Source: Shewanella sp.
GTDB taxonomy: Bacteria; Pseudomonadota; Gammaproteobacteria; Enterobacterales; Shewanellaceae
DNA length: 32,760 bases
Reading direction: 5' to 3'
Assembly: GCF_013214165.1 (NCBI RefSeq)
Contig: NZ_JABSSM010000050.1
Span: 1 to 32,760 of the forward strand
A program made the position numbers and the translations under genes. Shown here one piece after another: positions 23,794-32,035 of the stretch. Within the stretch, counting starts at the first letter, position 1. Each line of letters opens with the position of its first letter. The notes beneath the pieces are model-generated. The model worked only from the letters and a program-made list of their open reading frames with translations. It did no database searches and was not told where the DNA came from.

Positions 23794-25323
23794 CTATTCA
23801 CACTGAGACTTGCCCGTTTCATAACACCTGGGCTGGCGAGGACAGACCGCACCTCTGGAGCAAATGAGCCTGGCCTGGGTATCTATGCCTCGCTCGACCC
23901 AGTTGATATTGAGAATTTTAGCCACGCTGGTTAAGTCCTTCTTTATGGCCTTGGGGATCTCCGCTTCGCCGCCATGTGTAACGCAAGCGTGTTTTAATTC
24001 TGCGGCTATCGCATTAGCGTCTCCTCCCTGAGCTTGAATCGCGGGGTTAAGATCTATGCCGGCACAGAGTACGTGATTGTTGCCAGCCATATCTTTCACT
24101 CTTATCGACTCACAGCTGTAGATCCTAGGTTCATTGTCGACATCGAGTATCGACAGTTGTGCAGATGAGCCTGCACTGGATTCATTGATTTTTCTAAATA
24201 CCGCCCAATGCTGACAGGGGTCTTGCACTAGCCGCATGTTGCCCCAGGGAAGTGGAATACCGTTGCCGCGATAGACTGCTTTTAATTTTCCCGGCGCATA
24301 GGCATCGAAATAGTGCCAGTGGGGATAGGGAGAGACGACTGTCATGCGGCGCATGGCAACCGATGCGGATACTCCCACTTGTGCATGAACATTTATCTCA
24401 TAGCCATGACGATCTAACATCTGCCTGAAGGGGACTTTGGGGCAAAGTAGGGCGCCGGCAAAGAAACTGGACTCAAAGTCACGCCAGGCGTGGAGAATAT
24501 CCTGGGCATTGAGTGTCGAAGACTGTGGCGTGGCCTTGTCCAAATCGTTACCCAAGTGATTGCGTCCTGTGGTGAGCACAGATTTCAATCCATCCTTGTT
24601 GTGCAACACACAGTGACCTATGTGCACCGCCAGATCATACTTGAGTCGAGTCGGGTTAGATTTCAGGTGTTTATTGATATAGATGGTCGAAGGTGGTTCA
24701 AAAAATGAGGTCACCAGCTGAGTGGAGGTGGCGCCCATCTCATCGGTCACATCTTTGGGGGCCCGGTCGACCCATTTTATTTTAAGCCCCATACCCTTAG
24801 CGATATCCATGATATCTTCCAGGGCGAGTGGCAGGCGTTTCTGTCCTATCTCTTCGGCTGCACGTTCGAGATCCGGAAAGTGATTCTGATGATGTTCCTG
24901 ATGGGCGCGGATCAAGAGATGAGCAAACTGTCGTCCGGTGACCCCTGTTTGTGACAACATCTCAGGTATGGCAATCTGTAATATATCTTTGGAAAACAAA
25001 AAGTTTGGCTCCAGTGCCATGCCGTTTATGCCACCACGGCGGCCTTTATCTGGCGTGATAGCTTGATCTTCGGGGACATCATCTAAAAACCATTCGACCT
25101 CTTTCTGAAATACCGCCGCGATGACGGCTAACATGCCAGCACTGGGGACTCGTTTACCGCGTTCTATCATAGACAAGTATGACACTGAGGGGGCGGTTTC
25201 GGGGTCGACCCGCACACAACGAGCTGAAAGGTCTTCCATGGTGAGATGGTTTCTTTTTCTCAGGTTACGGATCTTGGTACCAAGAAAGTGTGATTTTCTC
25301 ATTAAGCTTCTTGTTGTTGTCAT
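23794..25323 (-). CDS. XRE-family regulator with DUF3612-type (PrpR/ScfR-like) C-terminal region
   Basis: 509 residues. The N-terminal helix-turn-helix (about 14-80) has LGTKIRNLRKRNHLTMEDLS, YLSMIERGKRVPS and MLAVIAAVF. A central IrrE/PAS-like region follows, and the C-terminus has four cysteines: C488, C494, C500 and C508 in ICSRGAVCPRQPRC and onward. A C-x-R-x-x-C-x-x-R pattern is typical of the ScfR/PrpR group, regulators of short-chain fatty acid, propionate or glyoxylate-shunt genes. In mycobacterial PrpR such cysteines hold an iron-sulfur cluster. DUF3612 is my recall of the family name for the Vibrio/Shewanella members. It is divergent from the malate synthase G-like domain protein, with three TGTRAAATT repeats between. 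It probably controls that gene and itself. Confidence 0.82.
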   Translation of the reverse strand: MTTTRSLMRKSHFLGTKIRNLRKRNHLTMEDLSARCVRVDPETAPSVSYLSMIERGKRVPSAGMLAVIAAVFQKEVEWFLDDVPEDQAITPDKGRRGGINGMALEPNFLFSKDILQIAIPEMLSQTGVTGRQFAHLLIRAHQEHHQNHFPDLERAAEEIGQKRLPLALEDIMDIAKGMGLKIKWVDRAPKDVTDEMGATSTQLVTSFFEPPSTIYINKHLKSNPTRLKYDLAVHIGHCVLHNKDGLKSVLTTGRNHLGNDLDKATPQSSTLNAQDILHAWRDFESSFFAGALLCPKVPFRQMLDRHGYEINVHAQVGVSASVAMRRMTVVSPYPHWHYFDAYAPGKLKAVYRGNGIPLPWGNMRLVQDPCQHWAVFRKINESSAGSSAQLSILDVDNEPRIYSCESIRVKDMAGNNHVLCAGIDLNPAIQAQGGDANAIAAELKHACVTHGGEAEIPKAIKKDLTSVAKILNINWVERGIDTQARLICSRGAVCPRQPRCYETGKSQCE

Positions 25324-25325
25324 TT

Positions 25326-25362
25326 TGTAAAATTCACACTGTAAAATTTCAATTGTGAAATT
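25326..25362. promoter_or_regulatory. Operator array in the XRE / malate-synthase-like divergent promoter
   Basis: TGTAAAATT at 25326-25334 and 25340-25348 and TGTGAAATT at 25354-25362 repeat with a period of exactly 14 bases. The last two also form a perfect palindrome AATTTCA-ATTG-TGAAATT (25345-25362). The array begins three bases from the XRE start codon, where it could repress that gene. Its right edge is 67 bases from the opposite ATG. Confidence 0.65.
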
Positions 25363-25429
25363 ATAGTTAAAAATTAGCTAGACTACAAATCAAGCAATCG
25401 ACAAAAAATGAATATGAGAGGATAAGGCT

Positions 25430-25942
25430 ATGGATATTTCAACTATCACTAATGAGTATGGCGAGCAAAACTTTACAAACCTTATCAATGCCGGAATTGT
25501 CAATGTGAAAACAGCAGCTGTCACAGATGCTGACACTATGGGTATTGCCAAACAGTTTCTGGACAACACCTTTCCATTAGCTAGAGGCTCCCACAAAGAG
25601 GTGTGCAGTTATCTGGTTTACTATCAGCAGCTGTTGATGTTTTTTGCCGACGGAACCCATACGGGTCTGAAGAATTCAGGCCAATTTGTGGCGCTAAACG
25701 GCCATAAGAGTGAACCCGAAGCTATCTTGCTTAACAGTAACGGTACCCATGTGGAGCTAAGTTTCGATCGTGGCGGCAAGACAGGCATTAACGATCAGGC
25801 CCACATAGATGATGTCAGACTCGAAGGTCATGAATACTGGATCAGCCTGCTCAATGTTGAAGAGATGCGCATCATAGGAAGCTCACAAGCTTCACAAATG
25901 TTCACGGCGAAAGATGGCAGCGAGTATCCACTTAAAGGTTAA
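25430..25942 (+). CDS. Freestanding malate synthase G-like alpha/beta domain protein
   Basis: 170 residues; ATG at 25430 after GAGAGGATAAGG. Compared from memory with E. coli GlcB, [16 protein letters not shown] matches FLDESLPLENGSYQDV. Next, [20 protein letters not shown] matches [34 protein letters not shown] and [11 protein letters not shown] match the segment that follows. The end, [12 protein letters not shown], matches TAADGSEISLHG. These stretches belong to the alpha/beta domain inserted in the GlcB TIM barrel. The barrel strand between its two halves (ISTILDCEDSV in GlcB) is absent here, and all catalytic barrel residues are missing. So it cannot be a malate synthase; a sensory or accessory role is inference. 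A terminator follows. Confidence 0.7.
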   Translation: [170 protein letters not shown]

Positions 25943-25964
25943 CTATGGCCAATTATTGATATAG

Positions 25965-26002
25965 AAAAGCCGGATAGACGCTAAGGTCACTCCGGCTTTT
26001 TT
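25965..26002 (+). terminator. Bidirectional terminator between the malate-synthase-like gene and the VF530 gene
   Basis: AAAAGCCGGA at 25965-25974 pairs with TCCGGCTTTT at 25991-26000 and continues in T on the plus strand; four A on the left give a T-run on the minus strand. It lies between convergent genes. Confidence 0.8.
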
Positions 26003-26026
26003 GTGCTTTATATTTAATCTAGCTTG

Positions 26027-26383
26027 CTAGCTGCCCCAGATATTGGTATTGAGCTGATTGTCAGCATCGCTATTGTCGGCAGAGTGAGTGGTTTGCCTGT
26101 TACTCGCCGCACGTAGGCTCTTATCACTGGCCTGATAGTGATCATCTCTTGGTTTTCTTGCCGGTAAAGGTAATTTATTCATCTTCAAATAAAGATATTC
26201 AACCTTCTCTCTCGCCCAGAGGGTCTTACGCAGGAAGCGCAAGCTGGATTTAATGCTTGGATCATGATTAAAGCAACGAACATCGATGCGAGTGCCTAGC
26301 TCTTCCCAGCCATAATGCTCGACTAAGTCGGTGAGTAGGTCTTCTAGCTTGATACCATGTAGTGGATTATTTACTTGGGTCAT
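26027..26383 (-). CDS. VF530 family DNA-binding protein (DUF2132)
   Basis: 118 residues. The first 75 are the conserved VF530 domain: [54 protein letters not shown] and VEYLYLKM. The remainder is a polar, probably disordered tail ([20 protein letters not shown]), longer than in many homologues. The family is named after a Vibrio fischeri structure and considered DNA-binding; its biological role is not known. Single gene with a terminator on its 3' side shared with the convergent neighbour. Confidence 0.88.
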   Translation of the reverse strand: MTQVNNPLHGIKLEDLLTDLVEHYGWEELGTRIDVRCFNHDPSIKSSLRFLRKTLWAREKVEYLYLKMNKLPLPARKPRDDHYQASDKSLRAASNRQTTHSADNSDADNQLNTNIWGS

Positions 26384-26464
26384 GAGTTCATTAGATTAAT
26401 TGATATTGAGTTAATTATATCAGTTAACCAGCAAGATTGAACAGGGAGGTTTTATCCTAGGAGG

Positions 26465-26487
26465 AAAAAGAGGGCGCATGCGCCCTC
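26465..26487 (-). terminator. Intrinsic terminator of the S8 protease gene
   Basis: Perfect 18-base palindrome GAGGGCGCATGCGCCCTC at 26470-26487, followed on the minus strand by five T, 26 bases past the protease stop. Confidence 0.8.
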
Positions 26488-26513
26488 AACAAGGTGTGTC
26501 ACGCTAAGTAGAC

Positions 26514-28937
26514 TTACTGAAAAGTCAGCTGCCAATTGTTGATTGTGCCGGTATCACGTCGAGCACTGTCTACCGCTTTTAGTGTCCAGTCACCCGCAGA
26601 TTCAACACCTGTCATATCGACAGTATAGCTCTGGACTATATCGTTTGAGCTGCCGCCAGCGTTATCGTGCAAGATAGAAAATTGACCCGACGGGCTATGC
26701 AGCTCTACTTGTAGATCACCAATATAAGTGTGGCTGATATTCACGTTCACGGTCACGGTTCCAGAGTCGCCGGTTCGAGTGGCAGATATCGGGCTAGTCA
26801 CGCCCACAGAACTGTTATCTGGGATCGCGTAACCGTTAGTATTGGTGTAGGTCGCAGGGCCACCTGTGTTGCCGCCACCGCCAGTCGATTCAGTGAAATT
26901 AGCCACTAAGCTGACTCCGCTAAAGGCTGTGTAACCTTGAACCATCACGTAGTAAGTGCCCGCTTGGGTATTACTGATAGGACAAGATTCAGCGTTTCCG
27001 CTTTCCCAGGGACGACAATCATAGCTATCAGAGGTTGGCGCCGCTGCGTACTGCACATACAGATCCGCATCGCCACTGCCGCCGCTCATGGTAAAGCTCA
27101 AATCAGTTGCGTTAGCCGGGACATCGAGTGAGAAATGAAGCTCGTCATTTTTAGCGCCTGCCAAGCTATTTTTCGCTACAGAGTTTTCAAGAACAGACTC
27201 TCCAGGGCCAGTTCCGGGATCGCTGGGGCCATCACAAGAGGCATCGAGATAAGCCTTAGCGGCTACCGCATCGATAAGACCATAACCTGTTTGATTATCA
27301 CGGCCAGCAGTAGCAAGATCTTCAGCCGTTGCGTTCAATGCTGAGCGGATTTGCTCGGCGCTACACTCGGTATGATGACTCCATACTAATGTGGCAACAC
27401 CTGAAACGTGTGGGGTGGCCATCGAGGTGCCATTGTAGTAAGCGTAATCTTCATTTGCCGTGTTGGCGACCGTGACGCTTGAGCCAATTTGCGCCTGCAG
27501 TGCCTGACCCGTTGCGCGATCGACTGAGACAGACACCAGTGGCGCCTCGTTGTGTCTATCGAAGAGGAAAGGGTTTTGCAGGCCCGGAAGCTCGCTATTA
27601 CTATAGACGATAACCGCACTCGCACCCGCCGAATGACAGGCTTTCACCGCTTCTATATCTGGGTAACTGACGCCGGTGAGCTGGTTACCGACACGCTCGA
27701 CCAAACACACCTTAGCGTTCATGTTGCCACAGCTAAATACGTTATCAGAAACTAAGCACTCGGCTAACTCATCCGTTATGCTGCCATTGATAGGAATATT
27801 ATCATAGTCGGCTCCTACGAGGCGGTTATGGGGGACGACCCCAATATCGAAGTAGGACTGGCCGTTAATGGTGATGTCGGCTAAACGTCCTTCGCCTAAA
27901 GTGACTGTCGATAGGATCGCTTCACCAGGACCCGAGATCTCAACCTGGTTAGTGTACTGGGAAAACTCGGCATGATCCTTGTTGTTATCGACGGCTGCCA
28001 CAGACATCACCGCATCGTAAGATGCCGGGTAGCTGTGAGTATTATTGCCAGCGTTACCCGATGCGGCTATAAATAGCACATCATTATTGGCGTGTGCTGC
28101 GATGGCATTGTCTTCGGTCTGATTATAACTGGGTCCACCTAGGCTCATAGTGACCACGTTGGCGCCGTTATTGACACAAGTATCTATCGCCGAGACTAGA
28201 GATGAAGAGTATCCCCAACCCGCCTCGTTAAATACCTTGACCACATGTATGTTGGCTGTTTGATTTGGCATCACACCAATAACCCCCGAGTCGTTGGCGA
28301 TGGCGGCAATGGTGCCGGCAACATGAGTGCCGTGAGCATTATTGATGCCTGGATCGAACCAGCTGTCTGTACCTATATTGTTGGTGCCCGTGACAATATT
28401 GCCACTCAAGTCACCATGATCGCGATCGTAACCCGAATCGATAATACAGATGGTGCGATTACCGGCCATAGCGTCACTCAAGCTGGTGGCGCCCACATAG
28501 GTTTGACCCCATGGAGTCGTTTCACTCAGCAGTTGTCTGGGCATGTCCTCTTCAACATAATCAACATCTGAACGAAGACGAAGGGATTGAATACTCTTTG
28601 GGTCGAGTTTGGCTGTATAGCTATTACTGCGACCAATGCGCTTCATCTCTCTTGCTGAAACACTATTGAGTGCTCTGTGATGAGAGAAGACTTCGTTGGT
28701 TCTTGGCACATAGCTCATCACACTCATTTCATCAGACCCTGATTGGAAACTTGCAGCGGCTTGAGCATTTTTAAATTTTACAATATAGCGCTTAGGTAGC
28801 GGAGATGTTTGTTCAATACCTGTAGCACTCGATTGAAGCCCCGGGATAAAGGTTGGCGCGGCTTGCACATTAGCTGAAATGGCGATTGCCAAGGCAGATA
28901 AGCTGAGTGCAACAGACCTTGTTTTGCTTATTGTCAT
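26514..28937 (-). CDS. Secreted subtilisin-like serine protease (S8) with PA, PPC and P domains
   Basis: 807 residues. Signal peptide 1-26 (cut after NVQA). Inhibitor I9 propeptide about 49-132 (KRYIVKFKNAQ to VDYVEEDMP). S8 catalytic domain about 140-565 with D167 (IIDSGYD), H202 (AHGTHVAG), oxyanion N295 (SGNAGN) and S505 (NGTSMATPH). A PA domain is inserted at about 375-470. Next are a PPC domain (about 598-682, SGGSGDADLYVQY) and a Gly-rich linker (684-694). Last is a proprotein-convertase P domain (about 705-807, HTYIGDLQVELHSPSG, ending NWQLTF). Likely released by type II secretion and matured by propeptide removal, to digest extracellular protein. This architecture is known in marine Alteromonadales. 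Single gene. Confidence 0.93.
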   Translation of the reverse strand: MTISKTRSVALSLSALAIAISANVQAAPTFIPGLQSSATGIEQTSPLPKRYIVKFKNAQAAASFQSGSDEMSVMSYVPRTNEVFSHHRALNSVSAREMKRIGRSNSYTAKLDPKSIQSLRLRSDVDYVEEDMPRQLLSETTPWGQTYVGATSLSDAMAGNRTICIIDSGYDRDHGDLSGNIVTGTNNIGTDSWFDPGINNAHGTHVAGTIAAIANDSGVIGVMPNQTANIHVVKVFNEAGWGYSSSLVSAIDTCVNNGANVVTMSLGGPSYNQTEDNAIAAHANNDVLFIAASGNAGNNTHSYPASYDAVMSVAAVDNNKDHAEFSQYTNQVEISGPGEAILSTVTLGEGRLADITINGQSYFDIGVVPHNRLVGADYDNIPINGSITDELAECLVSDNVFSCGNMNAKVCLVERVGNQLTGVSYPDIEAVKACHSAGASAVIVYSNSELPGLQNPFLFDRHNEAPLVSVSVDRATGQALQAQIGSSVTVANTANEDYAYYNGTSMATPHVSGVATLVWSHHTECSAEQIRSALNATAEDLATAGRDNQTGYGLIDAVAAKAYLDASCDGPSDPGTGPGESVLENSVAKNSLAGAKNDELHFSLDVPANATDLSFTMSGGSGDADLYVQYAAAPTSDSYDCRPWESGNAESCPISNTQAGTYYVMVQGYTAFSGVSLVANFTESTGGGGNTGGPATYTNTNGYAIPDNSSVGVTSPISATRTGDSGTVTVNVNISHTYIGDLQVELHSPSGQFSILHDNAGGSSNDIVQSYTVDMTGVESAGDWTLKAVDSARRDTGTINNWQLTFQ

Positions 28938-28984
28938 ACTTGTCTTCCATGTTAATTAAAATTAATCATTATTATTAGGTCTAT

Positions 28985-29002
28985 TTTTAGTCGAAACTAA
29001 AA
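28985..29002 (-). promoter_or_regulatory. Hairpin or operator in the protease leader
   Basis: TTTTAGT-CGAA-ACTAAAA, seven-base arms. On the minus strand the loop is TTCG, a stabilising tetraloop in RNA. It lies 48 bases before the protease start, so it is either in the 5' leader or an operator at the promoter. Confidence 0.45.
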
Positions 29003-29448
29003 TAAACCGGTTACTCAAAATCGAATGTAACCTCACGTAGCTGGCTTGTAAAATTAATGTTAATTTGGTGGTGTTGTTTATTTGGAGGGAGTAATTAAAT
29101 CTTTACTGCATAATTATTGTGTTGATGCGCGTTAATTTGCGCTTTTGGTGGGTTGTGGTGATTAGCTATGCGAATGGTGATGGTGTTAACGGTTTTTGAA
29201 TTCAATATTCAAAACTGTGTTTGTGGTCGTTTTGTAATGCTTTATTATTGTAAGGGATTGAAAGTGTAGGTGAATAGTATTAACTACTATTGGTTATAAT
29301 ATATACTTAAAAATAATATAGATGAACGAGAACCACTGAAATTATTAAGGTTTGTCATAGGGTTAAGGCAACTTGAACTTGGCATTAGTCAGTGGTTTAA
29401 GAGTGTGAGTCTGAGGAGCCATTGTTCTAGGCTAGGGGCATTATAATG

Positions 29449-29487
29449 TGTCGATAACTCTTAAGCGGACTTAGTAAGTTATCGACA
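29449..29487. repeat. 11-bp inverted repeat downstream of the rhodanese gene
   Basis: TGTCGATAACT at 29449-29459 and its exact reverse complement at 29477-29487, separated by 17 bases that contain TAAG-CGGA-CTTA. It starts 25 bases past the rhodanese stop (minus strand). No T-run on either side, so not a standard terminator. Confidence 0.6.
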
Positions 29488-29511
29488 GATCATGATGAAC
29501 TAGAGGGTTAA

Positions 29512-29919
29512 TTATGGTTTGTCATCTTGCTTAAACTGGCTCAAAGTTTCGAACCCACCGCCATTGTAGCTCTGAGTGAAACCTTCCGAGACTAGAGTAT
29601 CGAAAGCGATACCGCTGCGGCGGCCACTGCGACAATAGAGTACTATTTGAGTGTCTTTGGCGATATCTAGGGCGTTAATTTTAGCGGCTATCTCTTCGAA
29701 AGGTATGTTGATCGCGTTATCTAAATGCCCCGCTGCGAACTCCTCTGCCGTTCTGACATCGATCACTGTGGCCCCCGCATCTATCTTATCCCATGCGACT
29801 CTCGGGTCCTTATCTGCCGCCAAGGCGAATTGACTCATCAAGAGGCTAAGTAACGCAAAAATTACCATGAAGCTGTGGTTTTTCATGCTTCTATGGGCGG
29901 CATTTATCTGATTATTCAC
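29512..29919 (-). CDS. Periplasmic single-domain rhodanese (PspE-like)
   Basis: 135 residues from the GTG at 29919 (AAGGGA six bases upstream). The ATG at residue 12 would give a cleaner signal peptide but has a poor ribosome binding site. The signal sequence ends FALA-ADKD. One rhodanese domain (about 40-130) has VIDVRTAEEFAAGHLDNAIN and the active loop CRSGRRSG with C96, the sulfur-carrying cysteine. It transfers sulfane sulfur, probably from thiosulfate or persulfides in the periplasm. Not in an operon; an inverted repeat lies just upstream. Confidence 0.9.
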   Translation of the reverse strand: MNNQINAAHRSMKNHSFMVIFALLSLLMSQFALAADKDPRVAWDKIDAGATVIDVRTAEEFAAGHLDNAINIPFEEIAAKINALDIAKDTQIVLYCRSGRRSGIAFDTLVSEGFTQSYNGGGFETLSQFKQDDKP

Positions 29920-29942
29920 TTTATTTCCCTTATATATTTATG

Positions 29943-29959
29943 AATGAATATGATTCATT
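29943..29959 (-). promoter_or_regulatory. Inverted repeat upstream of the rhodanese gene
   Basis: AATGAAT-ATG-ATTCATT, seven-base perfect arms, 23 bases before the rhodanese start. The ATTCATAT-like sequence and the position suit an ArsR-type or similar small operator; no regulator gene is adjacent. Confidence 0.45.
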
Positions 29960-30339
29960 GGCTTCGATGATGTTAATTTCTAGGTATTGAGCGCTTGTGA
30001 ATGCATCAAGCAGGGCAAGGGCTCGCAACAATTTAAACGGCTTTTAATCAGTATAACGTTCGCGAGGCATAGGGTAAATGTGTACCCAAGTATTCTTACA
30101 CTGGGCAACCATGGCATTTAAGCGAACTAATCTTTGAGATAATAAGTTAAGGTGGAGACGACTCTCACTCGCTTGGTATAAATCGAGATGGTCACTCTGG
30201 CGGCATAGCGATATTTCACATTGGGGTCCACATATCCCTGTGCTTGTCTGTCTTCGATTGAAGGCTGAGAGCTGGATATCTCATTGATAGAAAACCCTTG
30301 TTTAAGCAGCGCAGACAGTGATGTTTATCTCCAGGCAGC

Positions 30340-30366
30340 AAAAAGCCGCACCGAGTGCGGCTTTTT
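30340..30366 (-). terminator. Intrinsic terminator of fadL
   Basis: AAAAAGCCGCA-CCGAG-TGCGGCTTTTT, eleven-base perfect arms with T-runs on both strands, 26 bases past the fadL stop. Confidence 0.85.
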
Positions 30367-30391
30367 CATGACTATCAAAGACTAAATAAAT

Positions 30392-31672
30392 TTAGAACTT
30401 GTAGTTGTACTGCATAGAGAAATAAGTCGCATCTGAGCGTGTGCTTGCATGTACCATGCTCGAATCAGCTCCTGGTATGCTACTGGTTATGCCACTCATT
30501 TCAATCAAGTCGACATCTTCACCAAGAACGAAGGCTAAACCGAAGTCGAGGCTAGTGTGCTTAGACAGGTTATAAGTCGCACCCGCAGTGTACCATTGAC
30601 GATCTGAATCTGGGATTGAGATAGAGCTAATCTCACCGACTACGCCTTGGTCACGCATATAACCGGCACGTAGGGTCCAGGTATCGTTGAGTGTGTAAGT
30701 ACCACCGATACTGAATAACCAGGAATCATCCCATGCATAGTGTTTAAGTTGAACATCAGCCGGATCGGAAACTGAAATTTCATCAAAATCGCCCCAAGTG
30801 GTTAACTGAGCCGTATAGTGAAAGGCAAACTTGTCCGTTAGCTGATGAAAACCTGCGACCTGGAAAATATCCGGTAATGGAATGTTGATCTCTTGATAAT
30901 CTTGACCCAAGTAATTGACTGTGCCGTCGGCAGTGAATTCTGGGCTAAAACGATAGCTGATGCCGAAGCGGTGATCGGCATTGATCTCGTAAACGGCACC
31001 TAGGATACCGCCGAATGCCACACCTGTGGCGTCCACATCGACTAAATCTAGCTGACCAGCCCCTGGCACTTCTCCACCACGAGTTAATACACCAGTACCA
31101 TAGATGATATCGACACCGGCACCGACGCTGAAGTGGTCGTTGAAGCGGTATGAGGCACTGAAGTTTAAGTTATAGGTGCTGACTTCCGTCTTGCCGAGCA
31201 AGTCTACAGGTGCTGGAACTTGCGCTGCACCACCCAGAATAGAGGCTGGGCTGGATAGGTCGCTAGTATCTGTGCCGGTACCGAAGTTACTAAACATGGC
31301 AATACCGTAGGCAAACTTGTCGTTTACCGGGTTAATATAATAGAAATTGGGGATGATCTTAGCTTCGGCGGCATCATCGACCCCTCCGTAGTGTATCTCA
31401 CCAAAGTCCGAGTTAATGTAAACATCACTGACCTGAACCTGCACGTCGGCATAGACTAGGCCCATAGAGAGTTGCTTCTCATCGAACAGCGCCATGGCGG
31501 CTGGGTTACGAGCGAGTACCGAGGCGTTATCTGCGATGACGGCATCACCGGCGAAGGCGCGGCCAATACCAGTAGCTGACTGGCTGTTTAATTGGAAACC
31601 TGCGGCCATAGCTTGTGAACTTGCCAGCGTAACTGCGATAGCTAATAAAGTCTTGTTGAAGTTTTTCATCAT
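30392..31672 (-). CDS. fadL: FadL-family outer-membrane long-chain fatty acid transporter
   Basis: About 426 residues. Three start codons lie close together at 31678, 31672 and 31669; AGAG (31679-31682) is best spaced for the second. Signal peptide ends ASSQAMA-AGF. The mature N-terminus GFQLNSQSATGIGRAFAGDA and the NPAAM motif (ARNPAAMALFD) are those of the FadL/OmpP1/TodX hatch domain. The rest alternates strands of a 14-stranded barrel and ends in aromatic SMQYNYKF, the usual outer-membrane signal. It takes up long-chain fatty acids or other hydrophobic compounds. Single gene with its own terminator. Confidence 0.92.
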   Translation of the reverse strand: MMKNFNKTLLAIAVTLASSQAMAAGFQLNSQSATGIGRAFAGDAVIADNASVLARNPAAMALFDEKQLSMGLVYADVQVQVSDVYINSDFGEIHYGGVDDAAEAKIIPNFYYINPVNDKFAYGIAMFSNFGTGTDTSDLSSPASILGGAAQVPAPVDLLGKTEVSTYNLNFSASYRFNDHFSVGAGVDIIYGTGVLTRGGEVPGAGQLDLVDVDATGVAFGGILGAVYEINADHRFGISYRFSPEFTADGTVNYLGQDYQEINIPLPDIFQVAGFHQLTDKFAFHYTAQLTTWGDFDEISVSDPADVQLKHYAWDDSWLFSIGGTYTLNDTWTLRAGYMRDQGVVGEISSISIPDSDRQWYTAGATYNLSKHTSLDFGLAFVLGEDVDLIEMSGITSSIPGADSSMVHASTRSDATYFSMQYNYKF

Positions 31673-32035
31673 TATCATCTCTGTAATTTTAGGCCCGGTA
31701 ATTCAAACTCAGCTTTTATCCGCTTTTTAGAGTTTGATGCGAGTCCACTTGTTAGACCAGTGCATCTTAGGGATGGACGTATCTGCCAACAACTCCGACC
31801 AGTTGCGAATATCGGTTGCGTAATTGTTAATTAGGTCATCAGCTTTAAGGCTATCTATGTGTGCGTATGTTAACCGTGAGCTGGAGCGCTTGTCATGAGG
31901 CGCATCAAGAGCTTTACTCGATTTGAATTTACGTTGCTGACTTGTGAAATAGAGGGGTGAAAATAAATGATAAAAATAGCGTACACGTGTACGCTATTTT
32001 TGTTTTTGAAGGGGGAAATGCCTTATTTTTAGAGA
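31673..32035. other. Intergenic region between fadL and the symporter gene
   Basis: No gene seen. It must contain the fadL promoter, but no convincing hexamers were found. The only clear element is the palindromic terminator at 31972-32001. Confidence 0.5.
31972..32001 (-). terminator. Terminator of the symporter gene (30-base perfect palindrome)
   Basis: AAAAATAGCGTACAC followed directly by its exact reverse complement GTGTACGCTATTTTT. On the minus strand it lies 35 bases past the symporter stop and ends in five T; it would also act on the plus strand. Confidence 0.85.

Larger units (their letters stand above)
28938..29511. other. AT-rich intergenic region between the protease and rhodanese genes
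   Basis: No coding sequence recognised on either strand. It contains the protease leader with a small hairpin (28985-29002), an AT-rich stretch with many TTAAT/ATTAA runs (likely promoter area), and a long inverted repeat next to the rhodanese stop (29449-29487). Confidence 0.5.
29920..30391. other. Intergenic region between the rhodanese and fadL genes
   Basis: No coding sequence recognised. It holds the 29943-29959 inverted repeat near the rhodanese start and the fadL terminator at 30340-30366; nothing else stands out. Confidence 0.5.

Noticed and set aside
23710..23934. 74-residue plus-strand ORF after the outer-membrane protein gene
   Set aside because: It overlaps the conserved cysteine-rich end of the XRE regulator on the opposite strand and has no recognisable content.
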